The position numbers and the translations under genes are program-made. From Branchiostoma floridae (Eukaryota; Chordata; Leptocardii; Amphioxiformes; Branchiostomatidae): a stretch of 40,789 nucleotides of DNA. Below the pieces are notes generated by a model. It ran no database searches. It saw only the letters and a program-made list of their open reading frames with translations, and was not told the DNA's origin. The stretch lies in contig NW_023365704.1 in assembly GCF_000003815.2 (NCBI RefSeq), forward strand, positions 100,137 through 140,925, read 5' to 3'. Positions 21,556 to 32,030 of this stretch are shown one piece after another; position 1 is the first letter of the stretch; each line of letters starts with the position of its first letter.

Positions 21556-21615
21556 CAAGGATTCACAAGGATTCGACCCCAGCACCTCTGGGTTTAGGTC
21601 AAAAACTACGCCACA
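21556..21615 (-). repeat. SINE head fragment
   Basis: Only the tRNA-like head remains: minus-strand GGGGTCGAATCCTTG as B box and TTTTTGACCTAAACCC upstream of it. It resembles the head of the copy 130 bp to its left. From 21616 to 22430 I see no gene or clear repeat. Confidence 0.6.
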
Positions 21616-22431
21616 AAATCCCACCAAACTGTTATATGACATTGTATAATGTTACACTGTCAACGCCACGCTACATGCAATTGGTTCAGAGGGTTGAGTG
21701 AATCTATGGCCATTCCTAGAAACTGTGCTATGCTTTGTTGTCGTTGTGAGGGCCTGGTAACACTCGTCAATCAATCGTCGTCAAACTGAGAGAATTCTTA
21801 TAGGATAGCGGTGGTCGTGTCGTTCAAATTCTCACCGTCTTGTTACAGAAAATGCTGTCTTAGATCTAACTTCTAGGCGGGTGGTTCTGTCACAGTCTAC
21901 TTGAAAATTCTACGACATCATAAAAATCGTGCGACGGCATACTGCAAATATAATGTGCTCGCGCCGTTGAAAGAAGACCTCTCCAGTATCGCCTATTAAG
22001 CAAGGAATCTAAGACAGTTTCTACCATTCTTACCTGTGGATAGATGTTGTCAACGGCGTCCACAAATGACAGGAAAAGGAAGTCAAAGTTGTGAAAAAAA
22101 TGGCACCTGGCGACAGGTAGGAGTCCTTTTGACCTTTGTCCCCATTTCTGAGTTTGTTTGCAACAACCGATGACGAACGTAATAGATTACTTATGGACTC
22201 GTCTCTGAGAAACAGGTGAGAGGGGCGGGTATTGTTTGTCGTGTTGACGGGAAAACTTTCTACCGATGCGGTTATTTGCTTAGGATGTCACCGACCTGAA
22301 ACCTGAGCCGACCTGGGGTCTATATTTAAACAAGAGTCAAAACAAGGGAAGAGGTTACTGTCCTGGCGCACAGCTCTTGAGTTTTTACCTCCATGAGAAA
22401 TGGAGGTAACGTTATACATGTAGTTATAAGT

Positions 22432-22512
22432 AGCGTGTGTGTGACTTTGCCTACCTGTGTGTATGTGTTTTGTGCTTGTGTGCACATGTGTGTGTGCACG
22501 TGTGTGTGTCTA
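22432..22512. repeat. GT-rich simple repeat
   Basis: Imperfect (TG)n with interruptions. The neighbouring small frames are low-complexity. Confidence 0.8.
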
Positions 22513-22621
22513 CTTTCAGCGAAATACCTGAATAAGAAATAACACATTTGGATGGATTGTGATGCTATTCGATGTATGGCAAGGTGCTTCAGGCACAAAT
22601 TTAAAATTCAACGGTAAGCGG

Positions 22622-22695
22622 AGCCTACAGTACTTTCAACGGGAGATAGGGGGCGCTGAAACACCGTGCCAAGAAGACCAGAAGGGCAAATTTCA
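22622..22695 (+). mobile_element. Fragment of LINE ORF1-like sequence
   Basis: The segment with CAGTACTTTCAAC, GGGAGATAGGGGGCGCTG and ACACCGTGCCAAGAAGA matches 31869-31920 of the ORF1-like relic (CAGTACTCTCAGG, GACAGGGGGCGCTG, ACACCGTACGAAGAAGA), with one frame-closing TAG. This is a dead copy of the same element family. Confidence 0.6.
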
Positions 22696-23324
22696 GCATT
22701 CCAGCGCACGCACAGATGGCCGACTTGTAGCAGATTAGATACCCTTGGCAAAGGTGACTGTAAAAATATTTCGTTTTCGGATACGTTTAAATTTTGGAAG
22801 TGCATATTACAGTTAAGGGCTTTTACTTTTATATTGTGTTTGTAGTTTTAGTACTGCTCGAGAAGTTAGGTGTTTGGATGTTCTTTACAGGCAGTGAAGA
22901 CTTGTCGAAAGGTCACCATGTATACTTTGGTAATATAATTTCACGTATTTGCGCCGTATACTTTTTACTGGTTTAGTGCTCAGTTTACACAAGGACCTCA
23001 CACATGCAGGACATACAACCAATATTAGAATCCACAAGATATTTATTGGCTCGAAAATACATGGATGAACTGAAGTATACATAATCAATACACTGTTAAT
23101 GCAGAGGGTGTAACCCGTCGACATGTCAGTGGCTGACTAGTAGTAATCTCCAATCAGATCCTACAATGGCATCAAATAGTACCAAACTTGCCAAGGAGTG
23201 TAGTCAGCCAAGAGGTGTCCATTTTCCATGTAGCCAAACACACTCCTAGGCCGGCTTCACTCCTCTGCCAGCTTTTGATACCATCTTATGCTACCGTAGG
23301 ATCTGCTTGGAGATTAGACTAGTA

Positions 23325-23432
23325 GGTGAGTACACACGTAACACCTGGTAACGTCACGATTCAAGATTTTAATCTGGTCTTTGTGTTGGTGCAACAACAA
23401 AGCACCGCTTCACCCTGGCTTAAAGCGCATGT
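23325..23432. repeat. Inverted dispersed repeat, right copy (partner 20290-20396)
   Basis: Reverse-complement partner of the repeat at 20290-20396, about 90% alike by eye. The two flank a 3-kb repeat-rich segment. Confidence 0.7.
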
Positions 23433-23744
23433 GTATAATGTCGTTAAGGAGGTTCATCAGTCACATTTGTATACAGTTACTACCAATATAATTTTTCTTC
23501 AAGCAATGACTGTTTTAAGGTAGAGTACATAACTCCAAATTTTCGATGTCCGAAAGCACATCTTGATCACGGAGAATGACCAAGTCTCGATCTCGCGATA
23601 GAACACGAGATTCCGGGTCAGGCTTGCGAAGATCATCTGCGCCCTGTGTGTAGTGACGTATTGTATTTAAAGCTAATAGTCGTATATTTGCAAATGGGAG
23701 CATAAATTACGCAGGCAGGGACCCAAAGTTAACAAATAGACCCA

Positions 23745-24040
23745 TCACTGAACAGAGACATTTTGCTTCAACGTGCCTCTCCGTACGTCCTCAATGAGCG
23801 CAAGGTCTTCCTCAAAATTGTAGCCAAACGTGTACGTCGAAATCCGGTTCGTAGATTTCACCGATGCAACGTAAGTCCTCCATCGGGACCTCTCGGAAGG
23901 TGGTACCGAAGCTTGTTTTAGCCCGTGAGGGGTGTTGTGTCGGGAGAAGGTAAGTCCTTCCCTACAACACCAATCTTGTGGAGGAACAGACGAACGTCTT
24001 CCACTAGGGTGTCCGTATGAGCGATGAAGTCGTATTCAAC
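23745..24040 (-). pseudogene. Inverted last exon of a sulfotransferase copy (relic)
   Basis: Reads on the minus strand from an intact acceptor (TTGTAG, 24046-24041) through [15 protein letters not shown] to a conserved stop at 23745-23747. A one-base insertion in the GKDYLLP codons and a small insertion near the DMFGY codons break the frame. About 230 bp of intron upstream (24041-24270) matches 1885-2115 in front of the relic at 2116. No other exon accompanies it. This is an inverted copy of the end of a family member. Confidence 0.88.
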
Positions 24041-24279
24041 CTACAATAAAGTACATAGGGTATAGTAAACATGACCAAAATCGGCAATAGATTTGTTGTT
24101 GTTATAAGATCCGGCTCTCTTCTTGTCTTTATGGCTTCATTTCAATGCTGTTTGCCGGTAGTCGGCTCTGTGGCTGGTTGTTTACAGCATAATTACTAAA
24201 TTAGAGTTCCACAACCTCATGCCTTTCCAGGCAATTTTGTCTCATTAAAATGCAAATGATAGGCAACGAAGCATCTGGG

Positions 24280-25830
24280 GATTATTTTATATTACGTCTC
24301 CTCTTTTTTTCACCCTACGTCAGGAAATCATTGCAAGTACGTAAGTGTAACATTTCTTCATAAATTAACCATATCGGGTCAATATTTGCATATCATATGT
24401 TATATTACATTCACCTCTATCCAACCTACATCATCAAAACTCGTCCATCCCGTCCTGCCATATCCTGTTTCAAAGTTTAAAACTCTGCGGTTCCAAAGAA
24501 AGCAGTTAGAGGGCTAAAACTTGTGTCACTTTTTCCTGGCCATGAAGGCAAAATACGTGACCATAGCTTGTCCAGAAGACGAATATGAAGTCGGGAAGTT
24601 TCTCTGCACCGCCATAGAAAGTTGGCTGTTCTATTTCTAGGCCACAGCAAGTAAGTTCTGTGGATTACACCCTCTGTAGACTCAAAAAATAATAATAATA
24701 CAGTGCGAAAATCAAGATGTGTTAAAAACAAGATGGTATATTTTCAAAAGAGACACCACAAACGTTGTAAAACAACTTGGAGTGAAAAAAAAAATATGGC
24801 ATTGCTGTCAACGAGGCATTCATTCCAGTATTTAAGAAGTGTACTAGAAGAGTGGTATCACTAACCATGTTGGCAACTACACTCATGGCTTCTATATTAG
24901 TGCCACTGTCCAGCAAGTTTCACTTCTGCAACTACAGTCAAGGCTACCTCTCTAGTGTCAATTCTACATACCACGATGGTCAAATTTGGCCCAAAAGTTT
25001 CCATTCGAACGCAGAGTATCGGGTTACCGGAGCTCCCGCGCGGTCCCCGCGGAGGGCTGACGGTGACTGAAACATCTTCTACAAGATCGTGATAGTTAGA
25101 AAAGCAACCCCTCGCACGTTTCTCGTCGATATTAAATGAAAACTGGCAGTATGTATACGTAAAATCTTACCGTGTATGTGTGCTGCACAGTTTTGTCTCA
25201 ATGTTTTCTGAAATCTGCCTAGTTGGTTGATTAAGAAAGGGTGTTATGTTTGGTTGACATAAAACAAATACCATATTTAGATTGGTCCTAAATTTGACTG
25301 AAAATCCAAATTTTTTATATCATATGAGTAATGATTGTAAGATCAAACTTTCTGTCTTAGGAATTTTTCAACTTGTACTTAGAACTATTTTTACAGCCAA
25401 GATAAGGTCGAAAAATCTGCTTTTTCACACTTAAAGACTCATAATTAAAAAATGCATCCATATTTCAAAAATCCCTAAGACACAAATCTGGAGATATTAG
25501 TTGTCGACAATGTAAGTCCTGAAAGAGTTGATTTGCACGCGTTTGGTAAGCGATCTAAATACCATGTTTGGTCGTATGTCGAGTCGCGCTGATAGGGACA
25601 TGGAGTAATTGATACCGCCGTAAACAAGTGTTGTAATATTCAAGGTCACCAATAATGACGCCAGCAGCTTTGTTACATGTCACATGTTCCAAACTAAGTG
25701 GCAGCAAAACTAAGCTTGCCAGATAACGTCTTATATTTGTGAAAATGTTTGTTTTTCTTCTGACGTACGACACCCAGGAAAACAAGGGTGTTTTCTGCGT
25801 GTTTACTGTAACAACCTGCAGGTGACCGCG
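24280..25830. other. Anonymous intergenic stretch
   Basis: AT-rich sequence without recognisable genes. Short frames (24477-24731 minus, 24852-25070 plus, 25555-25842 minus) show no family signature. One weak inverted pair, CCACGATGGTCAAATTTGG (near 24975) against CCAAATTTTACCATCG (near 25926), is the only structure noticed. Confidence 0.4.
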
Positions 25831-27338
25831 GATGACCTCCAATAGAACGCCCGTTCTGTTCGATTACGTCATTTGGAACACGATTCGTGTTCTAAATCCC
25901 CACATAGAAGTCTGGAAATTTTGGGGCCAAATTTTACCATCGTGTACAATTATTAGATTACACAAACCTATCTACCCATCTTGGTCTATCTGTCCATACA
26001 TGGAGAAGAAGAAAAATCAGGCGAAAAATGTTGAGCGCGCGGATGTCATCCACAGAATTTACTTAATAATATTATTACACAATAATATTATGCTCATTGA
26101 GGGCGGACGGGGAGTAACGTCAACATAGTAGACGTGGACTGTGAGGTGAACTAATATGACGCCTCTCTCAGAAACAAAATACAGACCTACTGCAAAATAT
26201 GTGACACTCGCTCTGTTGTCCGTATTTACGTGGGTTCCTGCAGTCTATGTATATTTTAGCAGCGGTGAAAGGCCTGGAATATCATGGAACGCTCTGCCTA
26301 CAGGAATGACGAAAACCCTCCCAGTCAACAAGTACCAAAATGGAGGCCATCTTTTAAACACAACAGGTATGTGTGGTTACATGCTGTGGTAAACCATGCA
26401 GTGCAACATTTCTGGGAATAGGTCTGTAATCCAAAACGTTGTTTATATGACCAGTAAACCATGGTATAGTGTGCAATCATAATTCCTCATTGATCATGCT
26501 GATATTGTCAATTTAATTGATCATCTTCTTCGCCCAAATAACAGAAGTTGTCCAAAGTATGGCAACATTGTGGAGATTTCTTATGTACCCAAACGGGGTG
26601 TTAGAGTGGCAAATATATGAGAGAATGTACAATCCCACCCTCAACAGGAAAGGGGGAATACGTGTCCATTTCACTTAGTATTTAGCCCTGCGACGAAAAA
26701 GAATAGCTGCTGTACTAAAACAACAAGAGATAATTCACTCATTAACATACATGCTTCCTGTTAAAATATTGTCTCCGAATTCACCTTCTTCGCGTGTTCA
26801 TTCTTAGTTAGAGTATTGAAATAGTGTCACTGACGAAAAGTTGTGGATGCTATCCAACATTTCTAGTTGCTTGAGTAACTAGTTGGTAGTTGCTTGATTT
26901 GTTGGCATGAATGATTTAAGTCATTAATATGACAGAAATGACACCATAATTACGCCATGTTAAATCATAACGATGTTAAAATTGCAGCAAGGATAGTTCA
27001 TTAGACATTACCCTGCAAAATTTGGTCAATGTACACCATGCCATTTGGAAGTGGAAGATGCCAGGGGAAGGCGAATTACACCCCCCCCCCTCCTCCCCAG
27101 GAAACCCAAAATAGCCCGGTCTAGTCAGTTAACAATTTAAGAAGGTTTTATAACAAAAGCTTTTTCTGACCATTTATGCAAAGAATGAAATATTTGAAAT
27201 GGGTAATATTTGCAAGGTTTAGATCCATACTAGTCATGTCATTTAGAAATGTAGCTTTCACAATAGTCGCAAGTAAATATGATGCCAACTGAAATAAAAC
27301 CAATGAAATTGTAAGGAAACGGTACTGAGGATGGATTA

Positions 27339-27681
27339 AATTACACACACACACACACACGCACAGACTCAGACAGGCATACACACACGTACAGACACAC
27401 ACAAATATACACACACATACAGGCGCAGACACACTAACACACTCGGACAGGCACAAACACACACGTACAGACACACACAAATACACACACACATACAGGT
27501 ACACACACACACACACACACTCAGACAGGCACACACACACACTTACAGACACACACAAATATACACACACATACAGGCGCAGACACACACACACACTCAG
27601 ACAGGCACACACACACACACTTACAGACACAAACACACACACGTACAGACACACACAAAGACAGACACACACACACACACG

Positions 27682-27715
<34 letters not shown>

Positions 27716-27717
27716 AA
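27339..27717. repeat. CA-rich microsatellite in intron 1 of copy C
   Basis: About 380 bp of CA repeats with a higher-order pattern: CAGACAGGCACA, ACGTACAGACACACACAAAT and ACATACAGGCGCAGACAC recur several times. Position and strand match copies A and B. The 189-codon minus-strand frame through it is low-complexity. Confidence 0.95.
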
Positions 27718-28069
27718 AAAACAATACCTTCATATTCTCTGACGGAGGCACATATTCAAGCGCCAGATGACAAGCCATTTCTTGCCTTACTCACAACCTC
27801 CTTTACAGGTACCGTGGCCAAAAGTTTGCAGAAGAAGAGAATCGCCATTTTCAAGGAATACTGCAGGAAACATCGCACACAGTCTACATGGGTTAGTGTT
27901 TGTGTGCTTGCGTTTTGGCGTGTTTGTGTGTGCTTGTGAAAAGCATTACTGCAGAAGACCTTGTTGACATTTAACATGTGTCCGGGTTTTCAACCCAAAA
28001 TACTGATGGTATGTGGGTGAGTGTCGGGAAAGGGTAGCTTCCACTAGGGGCTCCAAAGCGACTACTTTA

Positions 28070-28168
28070 AAAGCAGAGGTCGGTGGCAGAGATCGCGACG
28101 TTTTAGCAGAGGCCCTATTTTCGGGGTATATGATAAAAATGTCGCAATATTCCCCCAACCTCTGCTTG
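28070..28168. repeat. Intron 2 hairpin of copy C
   Basis: AGCAGAGGTCGGTGG...CGCGACGTTTTA...CCCTATTTTC pairs with GGGGTATATGATAAAA...GTCGCAATATTCCCCCAACC...TCTGCT. Shorter loop than in copy B. Confidence 0.7.
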
Positions 28169-28621
28169 GTAAGTAGCGGTTAATCACGGTACTGCAGGGA
28201 AACCAATGTAAGTCACCGTTGTTTTTTTTTTTTTGCAACGCGTCATGGGCGAGTCTAATACCTTTCACTTGGCGCGGATATGGTAGATCGAAAACGAGGA
28301 CAATGTGGCAAACAAAGACTGGACATCATAATTTTGATTATGAAAAAAGAGTGCAACCAATGATAGCATGGCAATTAGCAAATTCACCATGTCCGTCAAA
28401 TATTTGCATTGATATGCTTTTATTTTACATCTCTACGCTACGTTTAATTGCTACATATTTTGTGTGCATAACTTCACTTACTATATTCATTATCAGACCT
28501 TATATTTAGAAACATAGTGTAGTTTGGGAGAACAGCTGAATGTGATCTGATTCTATAATATAATGGACCGTACGAGGTTTATCAGTGGGAGGCCTGGTGC
28601 ACTGGAGAGGTGGGCCGTTGA

Positions 28622-28655
28622 ATTTTTTTTGGGGGGGGAAGGGGGGGGGGGTGGT
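28622..28655 (+). other. Poly-G tract, possible G-quadruplex
   Basis: Two G runs of about 9 and 12 separated by AA, with more GG nearby, in intron 2 of copy C. It could fold as a quadruplex. The C runs at 8676, 12612 and 27081 are the opposite-strand equivalent elsewhere. Confidence 0.5.
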
Positions 28656-29767
28656 AGGTTTGGACCATCTACTAGTATCAATTTGTTCAACAACAAGTAC
28701 ATTTCCGGTCTGGGAGACTTTAAACCAAAATAAATCAAGAAGGGACTCAATCTTCATGATGTTTGGGGTGTTGCGCCTTCTCGCGACATTATATGGTACT
28801 GCAGCAAAATGTCTGGTTTATATCTGGTAATATCTCGTACAAAGGACATATTATGGTCGTAATTTGTTTTTGCTTAATTGTCAGGGGTTCTCTTCGCAAG
28901 ATTACCCCAAGGGAATCAAGGTTGTCGACAGCATCAAAACCATTTAGAACAGACGAGGATCAGTGGGTACTACAAGTGGCGGCAAACCACCAGTTCCCTT
29001 CCGAGATTTCATCCAGAGTATCACTAACAAAGTCTATATAAATATTCATTGGGAGCCTTTCTTCAGTCTATGTGCTAGCTGTCAGGTATTTTCCGTACAT
29101 TAGATCATACTAAATGGATTTGTTTGTTTGTTTGTATATTTTGTCCTATACATGCTATGGTTATATTTTAGTAGGTTGCAGATATAGCTTGTGATGTCAG
29201 GAAGAAGTTGTGTATATTTAGGCCCTTAGCAGGTTGCTCTGAAACTGCAGGGGCATTTTTATTCAAATAGTTATAGCAGGACAACTGAACAAATGAAGAC
29301 ATATTTTCATGATATTCGATGTACAGGTACATGAGACAGAGATATACGTAGTGAAATACATGTTAGTGAAATTATTACTTAATTTGCGTAGTATTTAAAT
29401 TGTTTAAGCTCTGTGTACGTACCCTTGCAGGTTGAATACGACTTCGTCGCTCATACGGACACCCTGGCGGAAGACCTTCGTCTGTTCCTCCACAAGATTG
29501 GTGTTGTAGGGAAGGACTATCTTCTCCCGACACAGCACCCCTCACGGGCTAAAACAAACTTCGGTACCACCTTCCGAGAGGTCCCGACGGAGGACTTACG
29601 TCGCATCGGTGAAATCTACAAACCGGATTTCGAAATGTTTGGATACAGTTTTGAGGAAGACCTTGCGCTCATTGAGAACTTACGGAGGGACACAGTTCAG
29701 TGATGTGTCCATATTTTGTAAACTTTGGGTCCCTGCCTGCGTTACTTACTCTCCCATTTGCAAATGT

Positions 29768-30320
29768 GACAGGGCCTTCACACTGAAATTGCATCAGCAG
29801 AAATCAAATAGAGCCAACCAGAATGAAGAATTGCAAAATTCGTGCCACATTCGGGCGGGAAATACAAATGGACTCTTTACACGACAGGCGGAATGAGCCG
29901 GAAAGGTGTCTAAATCAAAAATGGGTACTAGTAGTACATTCTCCAAATTCGCACTGCGTTCCAGATATTTCTTCCCATTCTTGGGGCCGTCCTGAATGTT
30001 TTTGTCATGCTCATAACTTTCAAGGTGCATTTGATGTGGAGAAATATCGGACGTAAGTGTATTCTTACTGCAGTGTGAGCACATTCTACGGCATTCCAAC
30101 ATTATTCAAAACATTCTTATCTCATTCGAATGTACCTTGTGCGATTGTTGAGCAATAAATCCATTCATTCATTCTTCACTCATTCATTCCTTCTCATGTT
30201 AAGGGGACATATAAGGTCAACTTGGAATTCCCACCCGGATGTGGCACGAATTTTGCAAATTATTCATTCCGGCTGGTTCTGCTTGATTCCATCTGGTTGC
30301 AGCGTGAAGGCCCTATAACG
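29768..30320. mobile_element. Foldback element with about 115-bp inverted repeats
   Basis: The left arm from AGGGCCTTCACACTG (about 29774) and right arm ending CAGCGTGAAGGCCCT (about 30315) are reverse complements over roughly 110 bp, with GCAAAATTCGTGCCACAT shared exactly. The middle (about 310 bp) has no clear coding sequence. The outermost bases, CAGGGCC and TAGGGCC, resemble hAT ends, but the flanking 8-mers agree at only about half the positions, so the class is open. It lies just behind pseudogene C. Confidence 0.75.
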
Positions 30321-30920
30321 TAGGTAAATAATGGTTGATGTACAAAAAACACGATGTTAGTAAATGTAAATGATTGGGTGTGTAAAAAAATAGCAAGATG
30401 GTGAGTGAATCATATGTTAATGAGTGAATGGTTGTATGTGAGCAAATAAATGAGCAAGATGGTGAGTAAATGCAAGGTAATGAGTGAACGATTGGGTGAG
30501 CAAAAAAGTAGCAAGATGGTGAGTGAATGTATGAACACATCGATTAAGTTAAAGATCTAGAGTTTTGTTGATTTCTTCATCCTGTAGCCCTAGCCATGAA
30601 GATACTGTATCTGTATAAATCTGTATCTACATTATATAGCCAGTATAACCACCCTTTGGCATAACACACCAGCTTTGCAGGCATGCGGTTATGTTACACA
30701 GAACGACATGTCACAGCTACATTTTGAACATCTATCACCTTAAGTGTTAATACTCGTTCACTTACCCTCTCATTCACTCGCTCATCAACCCAACTACCCA
30801 CATACGCATTCATGCAATCATTCATTCACTCGCCCTCATGCTCTCAGACCCTCGCACATTCATTCACTCACTCACTCTCATGCTAATTCACTCTCATTCA
30901 CTTCTCGTTCAAGGTCACCA
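30155..30920. repeat. Degenerate ATTCACTC repeats in both orientations
   Basis: CATTCATTC/CACTCATTC units occur near 30160-30195 and 30755-30910, and the complement (GAGTGAATG, AATGAGTG) near 30380-30535. The inverted blocks could pair across about 200 bp. The reading frames here repeat H, S, P and L and are not genes. Confidence 0.75.
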
Positions 30921-31065
30921 AATTCTATATCCCTGTCTAGATACTTTTATTGATACCGCAAAACTGCAGTGATTTTCGTATGGTTTAGAGAGTGGTTAGG
31001 TGTTCTCGAATGTATCATAAAGGCTTGCAGACACAGGATTGAGAGGCGGTCACAGGTTATATTCC

Positions 31066-31264
31066 TGGTAAGGCCTAGGTCACACGGGGCCAGACCGGGA
31101 TGTTTCAAGAAACGAAAAATTAAAACGCATACATAAGAATATACACAAATCATGCCCATGAATCTTATTTTGACATTTTTGTGTATTTTAATGTCTTTTA
31201 TGTGATTCTTTTCGCCCCCAAAAGCTGTCCGGCCGGGCCCCGGTTTGGAAATGTGACCTAAGCC
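31066..31264. mobile_element. MITE-like element with AGGTCACA ends
   Basis: The left end GGCCTAGGTCACACGGGGCC...ACCGGG and right end CCCCGGTTTGG...ATGTGACCTAAGCC are imperfect inverted repeats of about 30 bp. The interior is AT-rich, without coding sequence. The SINE tail follows directly. Confidence 0.55.
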
Positions 31265-31388
31265 TAAGCCGTTGTGTCCTTGGGAAGGACACTTGACTAT
31301 CCTCACTCCACTCAGGTGCAAAAATCTATGCCTGACTTCGGTTGGGGAGATGTAAGGCAGTGAGAGGAGACAGAGCCTCCAAACATCT
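31264..31388 (+). repeat. SINE body and tail, plus orientation, head missing
   Basis: GTTGTGTCCTTGGGAAGGAC, CCTCACTCCACTCAGGTG, CCTGACTTCGGTTGGGGAG and a GGCAGTGAGAGGAGA tail match the body of the tRNA-derived SINEs in reverse at 3975, 17168 and 21240. No A or B box is present. Confidence 0.7.
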
Positions 31389-31422
31389 GCTTGCATCTCC
31401 CCAGAGGAAAAATTCGTATTTG

Positions 31423-31446
31423 TGACGTCACAATTCAAAATGGCGG
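31423..31446 (+). promoter_or_regulatory. CRE plus YY1-like motif upstream of LINE ORF1 relic
   Basis: TGACGTCA (31423-31430) is followed 5 bp later by CAAAATGGCGG (31436-31446), close to the YY1 consensus CAAGATGGCGGC. They lie about 210 bp before the ATG of the ORF1-like frame, where a LINE internal promoter would be expected. Confidence 0.4.
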
Positions 31447-31654
31447 TAGAAAGGTCTTGTGTCTTCTAGAGTTCTTCGGGTCGGTAGGAAATACTAGTAT
31501 TGGACGATTTCTACCTTATAGAATACTTCTCAGAAGGCCAGCAAAGACTGGAGACTATAGACTCAATTGTGTAACAAACCCCACTACCATTGTACCACCA
31601 TTATATACAGTAACAGAAGTTGCAGTCTTCACGGAAAGTTTACGGTTTGTTTTC

Positions 31655-32030
31655 ATGATGGCGAAACGAAAGCGAACAGGAAATCCTGACGAAGATGTCG
31701 TCACCATGTCGACATTGAGAGAACTTCTTGACAACCAGAATAAGGAGTTGATCGGTCTCATGGAAGTCCAGGAGAGGAACTTCAGGTCCTTCATGGAAAC
31801 GGTCATGGTCACAACCAACAGGCGACTTGATGAACTCATCCGCGAGGTCCAGGACGTCAAGGGGAGCCTGCAGTACTCTCAGGGGGAGACAGGGGGCGCT
31901 GGGACACCGTACGAAGAAGAGCAGGAGCAGAGGAGCAGAGGATCGCTAGTGTTGAAAAACAGATAACAGATCTCAGAGCCGAAGTCAACCGTGATATCTT
32001 GCACCTCTACGTAAGGGGATTCAATGCAGA
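31655..32030 (+). pseudogene. Broken LINE ORF1-like protein (coiled coil)
   Basis: From ATG 31655 the frame gives MAKRKRTGNPDEDVVTM and then long charged helices (LRELLDNQNKELIGLM, RRLDELIREVQDVKGSL) up to TAA 31964-31966. From about 31920 the coiled coil continues in another frame (IASVEKQITDLRAEVNRD), so a frameshift separates the halves. A basic start followed by a coiled coil of this kind is typical of ORF1 proteins of L1/Tx1-like non-LTR retrotransposons, which bind RNA and form trimers. No RNA-binding domain, ORF2 or reverse transcriptase follows; the element is cut off at about 32030 by the next repeat. A matching scrap lies at 22622-22695. Confidence 0.55.

Larger units (their letters stand above)
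26156..29703 (+). pseudogene. Sulfotransferase copy C, core deleted
   Basis: Exon 1 (26156-26366) and exon 2 (27809-27891) are intact, with the same phases as A. The product would start with a membrane anchor ([20 protein letters not shown]) and stem. Exon 3 begins properly at 28885, but 60 bp in it runs into TAG (28945-28947), and at this point the sequence jumps to the middle of exon 5 (to 29085). The rest of exon 3, intron 3, exon 4 and intron 4 are missing, and with them both PAPS-binding motifs. Exon 5 has CASC for CAPC. Exon 6 (29431-29703) is open and well kept, ending RRDTVQ. Introns 1, 2 and 5 are retained, so the loss is a genomic deletion, not retroposition. If transcribed, only an anchor-plus-stem peptide of about 115 residues could be made. 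Confidence 0.88.

Noticed and set aside
24477-24731. 84-codon minus-strand frame with RNRTANFLWRCRE
   Set aside because: No recognisable domain, no splice partners and no match to other parts of the window.
27148-27717. 189-codon minus-strand frame rich in Cys and Val
   Set aside because: Translation of the CA repeat in intron 1 of copy C; no coding features outside the repeat.
26156-29703. Copy C as a processed (retroposed) pseudogene
   Set aside because: Introns 1, 2 and 5 are retained with their microsatellite and hairpin; the exon 3-exon 5 fusion does not occur at a splice junction.
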